DNA of 64,000 bases from an uncultured Chryseobacterium sp. (GTDB lineage: Bacteria; Bacteroidota; Bacteroidia; Flavobacteriales; Weeksellaceae): the NCBI GenBank assembly GCA_913778505.1, contig CAJYWD010000010.1, positions 1 to 64,000 of the forward strand, written 5' to 3'. Under the pieces are notes generated by a model. It did no database searches. It saw only the letters and a list, made by a program, of their open reading frames with translations, and was not told the DNA's origin. The translations under genes and the position numbers were made by a program. Positions 58,789-64,000 of this stretch are shown here, piece after piece. The stretch's first letter is position 1. The number at the start of each line of letters is the position of its first letter.

Positions 58789-59502
58789 ATGAAAACAATA
58801 TATACATTTTTACTTCTGACAATTTTCACTCAATCATTTGGGCAAACATTAAAAGATTGTTCAATTTGCTCAACACAAATTATAAAAGCAGAACAAATTA
58901 AAGAACTAAGCATTGATGAAATTCGCTTTCTGACAAACGACTTGTTTGCGAGAAAAGGATATGTTTTTCAGGATTCAGACATCGATGCGTATTACTCAAA
59001 TAAAACTTGGTATAAACCTGTCAATGCAAATTATACCATAGAATACAATAGCATTGAAAAACAAAATATAAAATTATTCCAAGAAAAAACTAAAGAGCTA
59101 AAAGCGTATAGAGAAAAGTTAATAAATGAATTGAAACATTTAAAAAATTTGCTTGATACAAATAATAAGCAAGAGCTTAAACGTAAGTTTGCCCTTGATA
59201 TTGAAGACAATAGTAATTTTATTAAAAATGTAACCGATGAAATTTTTATAGAAGACATTAATTGGTTCAAAAAAAAAGGTCTCTACAAAGTTACAAAAGA
59301 TAACGGAGACATTGTAAAAGAGTATATTCTTAGAGTTGATGGAGAAAATGTATCATTTGAGTTTGCAATTAGAGGAGGGTCAGATATTGGAAATGGAGAT
59401 GTAATTTACCCAAGAGAATACATAACAGAAGCATCGTATGTTTATTATTTTAAATTTGAAAATGGTAAATTAATTTTTGAAAAAGTAATAATGGCAGGAT
59501 AA
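58789..59502 (+). CDS. YARHG-domain exported protein in cassette 1
   Basis: A 237-residue protein with a signal 'MKTIYTFLLLTIFTQSFGQ' and a YARHG domain, recognisable by 'LSIDEIRFLTNDLFARKGYVFQDSDIDAYYSNKTWYKPV'. YARHG is an extracellular domain thought to bind peptidoglycan or surface ligands, based on its occurrence. The rest is lysine-rich and AT-rich. It ends 8 bp before the attC-like site, as usual for cassette genes. With the small membrane protein it makes a two-gene cassette. Confidence 0.75.
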   Translation: MKTIYTFLLLTIFTQSFGQTLKDCSICSTQIIKAEQIKELSIDEIRFLTNDLFARKGYVFQDSDIDAYYSNKTWYKPVNANYTIEYNSIEKQNIKLFQEKTKELKAYREKLINELKHLKNLLDTNNKQELKRKFALDIEDNSNFIKNVTDEIFIEDINWFKKKGLYKVTKDNGDIVKEYILRVDGENVSFEFAIRGGSDIGNGDVIYPREYITEASYVYYFKFENGKLIFEKVIMAG

Positions 59503-59508
59503 AAAAGC

Positions 59509-59647
59509 TACCGCTAACACGGGTTTTGCGTCAGGCGGGGTGACGTGCAAAGCTCAACAGCAGTTTTTCAATTGAGCTTTAGTAATAATATCAGCTTTTG
59601 TGCTTCTATTTCCCGCCCGAACGCAAAGCCCCAAAACGTTATAGGCA
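59509..59647 (+). other. attC-like recombination site 1
   Basis: Begins TACCGCTAAC and ends with GTTATAGGCA. Outer arms GGGTTTTGCGT (59521-59531) and ACGCAAAGCCC pair over 11 bp with one G-T; then GGCGGG pairs with CCCGCC; an internal stem AAAGCTCAA/TTGAGCTTT (59549-59557 with 59572-59580) is present. This is the imperfect-palindrome architecture of an attC site. The length of about 135 bp is close to long attC/VCR sites. Confidence 0.75.
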
Positions 59648-59655
59648 AATTTAGA

Positions 59656-60114
59656 ATGACAGCAACTGACGACATAAGAGATATTTTTTCAATCCTACAC
59701 GATGGGACAATTTCTGCGTGGACAGGAGACAAAAACTTGCTGACTTTGACAATTGACTGTGAATATTTAGCAGAACGAATTGACAAGTCATTTGACAGGT
59801 TTTACGTTGAACTAAAAAATGTGGACAAATTAGAACTTGACCCGTGGGCAAATCCGATTGACCGGCCAACTATTGTTAAGACCAACTATGCTGACATATT
59901 TAAAGCGGAACTTGAAATTCTATCAGCCGACATTAAAGAAGACGTTGTTGTAGTTGCTTGCAATCAGCACGACACAAGCTTTGACTATTGTGGTGGTAAC
60001 TTGACAATTAGTTGCAGAAAAATCAAAATATATGACCAAAATAAAAACGAATTGACGGCAGAACAGTTTGGAGAAATATGTAAAAACTATTGGGACGAAT
60101 GGAGCAAGAAATAA
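59656..60114 (+). CDS. Hypothetical protein of cassette 2
   Basis: A 152-residue soluble protein beginning 'MTATDDIRDIFSILHDGTISAWTGDKNLLTLTIDCEYLAERID'. No signal peptide or membrane helix is seen. It is fairly acidic, with a WYL-like mix of hydrophobic strands. The frame extends upstream through the attC-like site, but the ATG at 59656 is the first inside the cassette. It ends 5 bp before the next attC-like site. The family is not recognised; it is typical cassette content. Confidence 0.65.
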   Translation: MTATDDIRDIFSILHDGTISAWTGDKNLLTLTIDCEYLAERIDKSFDRFYVELKNVDKLELDPWANPIDRPTIVKTNYADIFKAELEILSADIKEDVVVVACNQHDTSFDYCGGNLTISCRKIKIYDQNKNELTAEQFGEICKNYWDEWSKK

Positions 60115-60118
60115 AATC

Positions 60119-60256
60119 TGCCTATAACAAGGGTTTTGCAATAGTGGGGCGAAACTGCAAAGTTCAACGGTAGTTCTTCAGTTCAACTTTTGTGCAAATT
60201 TGAAGATTTGTGCTTCGATTGCCCCACCATCGCAAAGCCCCGAAACGTTATATGCT
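60119..60256 (+). other. attC-like recombination site 2
   Basis: Starts TGCCTATAAC (exact reverse complement of GTTATAGGCA at 59638) and ends CGTTATATGC. Outer arms GGGTTTTGC and GCAAAGCCC pair, as do TGGGGC and GCCCCA; a near-palindrome around GTTCAAC follows. The conserved ends and arms are almost identical to site 1, as in a chromosomal cassette array. Confidence 0.75.
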
Positions 60257-60502
60257 ATGCTGTTACAAACGAAGTACATAAAACGAAATAACTAAACACA
60301 ACAAAAGATGAAAAAACACACTCCCAACCCATAATTTATTCTTTTTTCCAGCCTCTTTTTTGCCAACGCTCATCAGCACATTTGCAAAAACCAAAGCAAT
60401 TCCCAACGCTTATTTTGCAAAAGAGCTGATTTTTTCCATCGCTTTTTAGTGCGGTTGTAGTTTCAAAATTTAAAAGAAAATTCATAAAAAAAAATGCAAA
60501 AG
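60248..60502 (+). other. Start of a third segment (possible cassette 3 leader)
   Basis: This begins with TTATATGC and holds about 250 bp without a gene. A small open frame (60308) of seven codons is not convincing. The expected partner GCATATAAC was not found up to 64000, so the end of this segment is either outside the window or it is not a cassette. Confidence 0.45.
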
Positions 60503-60994
60503 ATGTCAAATTCAGAACATAACGGAAAACACTTTGTTATTCAAAAGGGAAAAGCAGTGTGTGATAATGGAACAAGTTTCCCAAACTTCAAAGTAACTAG
60601 CCACCAAAAACATTATTGGAACGATGCAGATGGAAAAGACGATTATTTGGCGGTAACCGAAGACGATATGCAGTTCAATCCCGTCGCTGTTCCCTTTGGT
60701 AATTGCTCCGTGAAAAACGGACAACCTTGTAGTTTTACTCCCGCGGGAAAATGGCAAAAACCTTACGAAAAGGTAAAAGTAATGGATAAAAGTTGTTTGA
60801 CAGAAATTTCCGAACTGCAATGTACAATCGGTGGAAAAATCACAGTAATGAAACACGGACAAACAGCAGAACTCAGCAAACAAAACCTAAAAAATGCTGA
60901 TCCATTTATTATGAGCCAAATCAATCCTTTTGTTGATATTACTGAAATTCTCGATGATGCAGAACAAGACGAAGAACCTTTTGATTTTGAATAA
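60503..60994 (+). CDS. DUF4280 PAAR-like spike-tip protein
   Basis: A 163-residue protein of the DUF4280 (PAAR-like) family, which caps the spike of type VI secretion systems or related injection systems. Conserved cysteine-containing strands are 'VIQKGKAVCDNGTSF' and 'VPFGNCSVKNGQPCSFTPAGKWQKPYE', with later 'LQCTIGGKITVMKHGQ'. The frame could start 3 codons earlier (60494). It precedes the predicted hydrolase effector by 18 bp, which suggests it delivers that effector. No core secretion gene is in the window. Confidence 0.75.
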   Translation: MSNSEHNGKHFVIQKGKAVCDNGTSFPNFKVTSHQKHYWNDADGKDDYLAVTEDDMQFNPVAVPFGNCSVKNGQPCSFTPAGKWQKPYEKVKVMDKSCLTEISELQCTIGGKITVMKHGQTAELSKQNLKNADPFIMSQINPFVDITEILDDAEQDEEPFDFE

Positions 60995-61012
60995 AACACA
61001 AAATGAACAAAG

Positions 61013-63304
61013 ATGGAAAACGAAAAAAAAGGAATCTCACAAATCACTGGAAACACCGAAATAAAACTTGGTGAAAAAACTTTTTATAAAGTTACGAGAA
61101 TACACCGTATGGAAGACCACGATAAAGTAAAAAATGCATTGTGGAAAATATACGTAAAAGAAAAAGGAAGTTGGAGAGAACTAAATCCCAATCCATCAGT
61201 TCCACCCAAAAAAGGAGACGAGGTTTCATATACAATTACCAACCAAAGTTTAGTAGGTAAAGAATTGTTGGTGGAAGCCTACATCTACGAACCCGAAAAA
61301 ACTGCTCCTCCCGGACTGAAAATAAAAGTGGTAGCAGGCGAAAAAAAGAAAATCCACAGAGTAGAGCTTTTTATGGTAGATGATACTCACATAAAAGAAG
61401 ACACTGTTCTTAAATACAACCAAACAATAAAAGTAAAAGTCTATACGCAAAATATGCCAAGAGAACTTCTAAAGTTAACACTTTATGAAGACTATGCAGA
61501 CGGAGGCGGACACAATCCCAAGAATAAAAAAAACAAAGTAGCCTATACAGAAAAGCGAACCAATGACAAAGGATTTTTATGGTATGAGTTTAAACTAAAT
61601 ACCGATTTTTCCAAGATTGCTAACGCAATGATGGACGGTAGTTCAGACAAACTGCACGAATATTACGTTTTGGTGGAGAGTGCAAAATATGGGAATAAAA
61701 CCAGTAAAAACATAGAAGTAGAAAATCCTGATTATGTGGTTCATCAAACCTATGAAAACGGAAAAGTAACAGACCATAAAAACGGAAAAATATACGAGGG
61801 AGGTACAATTGAGGAAGTCATCATAAAAGGCAAATACAAAAAACAAATGGGAATCGACCCAATTCCCAATACCGGAAGAAGTGTGAGCATCGTAAGCGAA
61901 CCGCCTGAAAAGAAAGAGGAGAAAGAGAAAAATAAATGCCCTAACTGCGATAAACCAATAACAGCAGAAGAATTGAAAACAATTTTTCCTAATGCTTCGG
62001 ATACAAATTTAAAAGTTGCAGCCGATACATATTCAAAATATATGAAAGATTTGAAAATGAATACTTGCTGGAATAAAGCTCATTTTTTCGCGCAAGCTAA
62101 AGTAGAATCTGGAGATGCTCTTTCTTTAAAAGAAGGAGAAGGTTTTAATTATTATTGGGAGGCATTAATTGGTACTTTTAAAGCTTTCCAATCAAAAGAA
62201 GGAAGAGAGAAGGCAAAACTTTGGGGCAGAGCTATTAGAGATAGAAAAGATCCAAAAGCAGTTGATGTTTCTACAGAAACCCAAATCAAAATTGCCAACT
62301 ATGCATATTCTCCCCCTGCTGCTAAAGCAAAAGAGTTAGGGAATACAAGCCCAAACGATGGTTGGAATTATCGTGGTAGAGGATTAATACAAGTAACAGG
62401 TAAAGCTTTTTATCAATATTGTAATCCATATACTTTAAAATACAATAATATTGATGTCTTGCAAAATCCTGATGCTATAGGAGAAAGACTTGATTTGTGT
62501 GTTTCAAGTGGAATGATATTCTTCAAATGGAAGAAGATTAATGAACTAGCAAACAATACTAGGGATGTAAAAAATAAAATATGTCCATTGGTGGGAAATG
62601 ATATAATTAGAAATGGTATTTCAAAAAATCATCAACCAAAACAAGATGCTTTTGATGATATCACTTCAAAAGTTTTTAAAATTGATGAATGTACTATTAA
62701 TGGCGATAGCAAAAAGAAATCAGACAACAGTAAATGTCCAGAAGATTGTTCGCAATGCTTTGAATATGCGGATGTTTGGGAAAATCCTGAAATTAGTAGT
62801 GACAATGGAGGGAAAAATAATAATAGATATGGGTATAATTCCTCAAGAGGACATAAAGGAATCGACATTCTATCAGGGCCAACATATAAAGAAATACATT
62901 CTATAATGTGTGGGGAAGTTGTTTCTTTAGTAAATTCTTTCAAAACCAATGAATATAGAAAATCTAGTTTGGGAAATACATTAATGATAAAATCAAAGAC
63001 AAAAGATGGAAAAACGGTTTTTATCCTTTATTGTCATTTAGACAAAATATATGTAAAAAAAGGAGATAAAATTAAACATGGACAAAAGGTGGCTTTATCT
63101 GGCTCAACTGGAAATGCTTCTTTTTCAGGGCTTCCAAATGGTGTAAAAGGTCATGGAATAGATAAAAAATATTGGCATTGCCATATTGAAGCAGCAACAA
63201 AAGGAGAAGGCTATAATAATTTTTATAGCTTAGGAAGTTATAGAATAAAAGCAGAAGACTATATGAAAACAAAATTTGATAAAGATGGAAATGCAATTAA
63301 ATAA
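61013..63304 (+). CDS. Predicted GH19-like + M23 peptidoglycan hydrolase effector
   Basis: A 763-residue modular protein. About 1-300 are a beta-rich region without a named domain, followed at about 309 by 'CPNCDKPITAEEL'. The middle (about 310-560) is GH19/chitinase-like, with 'FFAQAKVESG' (likely catalytic Glu) and 'YRGRGLIQVTGKAFY'. The C-terminal part (about 605-735) is an M23 peptidase, with 'HKGID' (H-x3-D) and 'HCHIE' (H-x-H). No signal peptide is seen. With the PAAR-like gene upstream, it looks like a secreted antibacterial toxin cutting both glycan and peptide. Confidence 0.78.
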   Translation: MENEKKGISQITGNTEIKLGEKTFYKVTRIHRMEDHDKVKNALWKIYVKEKGSWRELNPNPSVPPKKGDEVSYTITNQSLVGKELLVEAYIYEPEKTAPPGLKIKVVAGEKKKIHRVELFMVDDTHIKEDTVLKYNQTIKVKVYTQNMPRELLKLTLYEDYADGGGHNPKNKKNKVAYTEKRTNDKGFLWYEFKLNTDFSKIANAMMDGSSDKLHEYYVLVESAKYGNKTSKNIEVENPDYVVHQTYENGKVTDHKNGKIYEGGTIEEVIIKGKYKKQMGIDPIPNTGRSVSIVSEPPEKKEEKEKNKCPNCDKPITAEELKTIFPNASDTNLKVAADTYSKYMKDLKMNTCWNKAHFFAQAKVESGDALSLKEGEGFNYYWEALIGTFKAFQSKEGREKAKLWGRAIRDRKDPKAVDVSTETQIKIANYAYSPPAAKAKELGNTSPNDGWNYRGRGLIQVTGKAFYQYCNPYTLKYNNIDVLQNPDAIGERLDLCVSSGMIFFKWKKINELANNTRDVKNKICPLVGNDIIRNGISKNHQPKQDAFDDITSKVFKIDECTINGDSKKKSDNSKCPEDCSQCFEYADVWENPEISSDNGGKNNNRYGYNSSRGHKGIDILSGPTYKEIHSIMCGEVVSLVNSFKTNEYRKSSLGNTLMIKSKTKDGKTVFILYCHLDKIYVKKGDKIKHGQKVALSGSTGNASFSGLPNGVKGHGIDKKYWHCHIEAATKGEGYNNFYSLGSYRIKAEDYMKTKFDKDGNAIK

Positions 63305-64000
63305 GATACTTTTTATATGTTTAATTTTTTTATTTGCTTGTAAAGGGGATGCACAAGAAAATAAGAATATAAAAAAAGACAGTAAACTTGTTGAAAAAAC
63401 ATATAATTTCTTCGACAAAAAGTACGAAGCCAAGTATTCAATGGTAGTGGATGAATCTACACCAACAGACCATCCTATACAAACATTTTTGGATTGTAAT
63501 GACAGTTATTTTACAATTCATTATGTCCCTAAATCACCAGAACTCAAAGCATTTTGGAGTGAAGACTATTTAAACATTTATGATATAGATAACTTAGATT
63601 CTGATAAAGAAAGTATCGAAATAGGAAAAAAAATAGATAACAACTTAACTGATTATGTTATTTTCTGCTACTACGTTCCTTCAAAATTTTTAAAAACTAA
63701 CTCTGTATGTTCAGAGGAAAGTGTTTATTTGGATGACAAGACTGATGCAAAAATTTACTATTACAGCCCTCAAGAAAAAAAATGGAACCAAATTAGTAAC
63801 GAAAAATCAAGTATCCTTCCAAAAATTCCTGATTCAAAATACTTTATTAATAAATTTCCTAACTTCTTTAAAACAGAAAAGTTAGTTCAAAATAGTTCTA
63901 TATTATCACAAAAAGAACAAAGCTATAAGATACTTCTTGAAAAAATAGTGGACATTAATCAAGACGGTAAAATGGATAAAATACTTGTCTATGGTACAGA
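63291..64000 (+). CDS. Predicted lipoprotein, possible immunity protein (3' partial)
   Basis: The frame starts at ATG 63291 within the 3' end of the hydrolase gene and is still open at 64000. The first 17 residues, 'MQLNKILFICLIFLFAC', form a lipoprotein signal with lipobox LFAC. The visible 236 residues have no recognised domain apart from 'DINQDGKMDK', a calcium-binding-type DxNxDGxxD loop near the cut. The overlap of 14 bp with the effector gene and the lipid anchor match periplasmic immunity proteins of peptidoglycan-targeting effectors. The role is inferred from position. Confidence 0.6.
   Translation, partial: MQLNKILFICLIFLFACKGDAQENKNIKKDSKLVEKTYNFFDKKYEAKYSMVVDESTPTDHPIQTFLDCNDSYFTIHYVPKSPELKAFWSEDYLNIYDIDNLDSDKESIEIGKKIDNNLTDYVIFCYYVPSKFLKTNSVCSEESVYLDDKTDAKIYYYSPQEKKWNQISNEKSSILPKIPDSKYFINKFPNFFKTEKLVQNSSILSQKEQSYKILLEKIVDINQDGKMDKILVYGT

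Larger units (their letters stand above)
57449..60255. mobile_element. Integron-like element: recombinase plus two cassettes
   Basis: The recombinase (minus) is divergent from two cassettes (plus), the classical integron layout. Cassette 1 is 58412-59638 (two genes plus attC-like site); cassette 2 is 59639-60247 (one gene plus attC-like site). For each, the first 10 nt including the preceding G are an exact reverse complement of the 10 nt that begin its own attC-like site. A third boundary (60247) opens a further segment that has no matching attC within the window. Confidence 0.8.

Noticed and set aside
59545..59655. Longer N-terminus of the cassette 2 protein
   Set aside because: It would be translated through the attC-like hairpin of cassette 1; the ATG at 59656 is the first inside the cassette.

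Overview
The window looks like a chromosomal segment of a Flavobacteriia member of the Chryseobacterium/Weeksellaceae type. The reasons are promoters of the TTTG-N19-21-TAnnTTTG form, almost no Shine-Dalgarno sites, Bacteroidota-only families (GLPGLI, DUF4834, DUF6263, nucleoside-permease MFS), a Bat/MoxR operon, and thrABC with the fused aspartokinase-homoserine dehydrogenase. The genus is inferred from gene content, not proven.

Layout. 1-8175: LptF/G permease (cut by the left edge), a Usp-like protein, DUF1275 membrane protein, trxB, holA, an HsdR_N-type nuclease-fold protein and a large AsmA/DUF748-like protein. 8357-13487 (minus): moxR, DUF58, BatD-like, batA, batB. 13707-19847: DinB-like, rlmB, DUF6263 lipoprotein, DUF4834 and YfhO. 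19857-21620: small AT-rich accessory patch (unknown protein, GNAT, parDE) carrying near-identical terminators. 21676-27295 (minus): rpsO and thrA-thrB-thrC. 28308-31821: PadR, PspC protein, a DoxX gene broken by an amber codon, GLPGLI protein. 32121-34139: acyltransferase, thioesterase, isochorismate synthase (menaquinone). 34182-46955: lipoprotein, MFS, bifunctional nuclease, etfBA, SDR, M20 peptidase, clpP, dnaG, tsaE, alanine dehydrogenase. 47384-48363: tyrA with a leader. 48403-51460: VOC/SRPBCC cluster with one frameshifted member, then a DUF3108 protein. 51551-56304 (minus): glgBAC. 56528-64000: accessory region with a tyrosine recombinase, integron-like cassettes, and a PAAR-like/peptidoglycan hydrolase/lipoprotein module running off the right edge.

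Most notable signals. (1) Upstream of thrA is an unannotated 23-codon leader with nine Thr and two Ile codons, followed by a protector hairpin, an 8-bp antiterminator and a strong terminator: a complete-looking transcription attenuator. (2) Upstream of tyrA is a 17-codon leader with three consecutive Tyr codons, again followed by a terminator and a possible antiterminator. (3) The recombinase at 57449-58288 is divergent from two cassettes whose 10-nt ends are exact reverse complements of the start of their own attC-like hairpins, the geometry of integron cassettes, although the recombinase appears to lack the IntI-specific insertion. (4) The right end encodes a spike-tip protein, a predicted GH19 + M23 double peptidoglycan hydrolase and an overlapping lipoprotein that may be its immunity protein.

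Several families of dispersed and tandem intergenic repeats recur, notably inside the thr operon and next to (even inside the apparent 5' end of) the BatD-like gene. No rRNA, tRNA, CRISPR array or insertion sequence was recognised. All calls were made by reading the sequence, without database searches.
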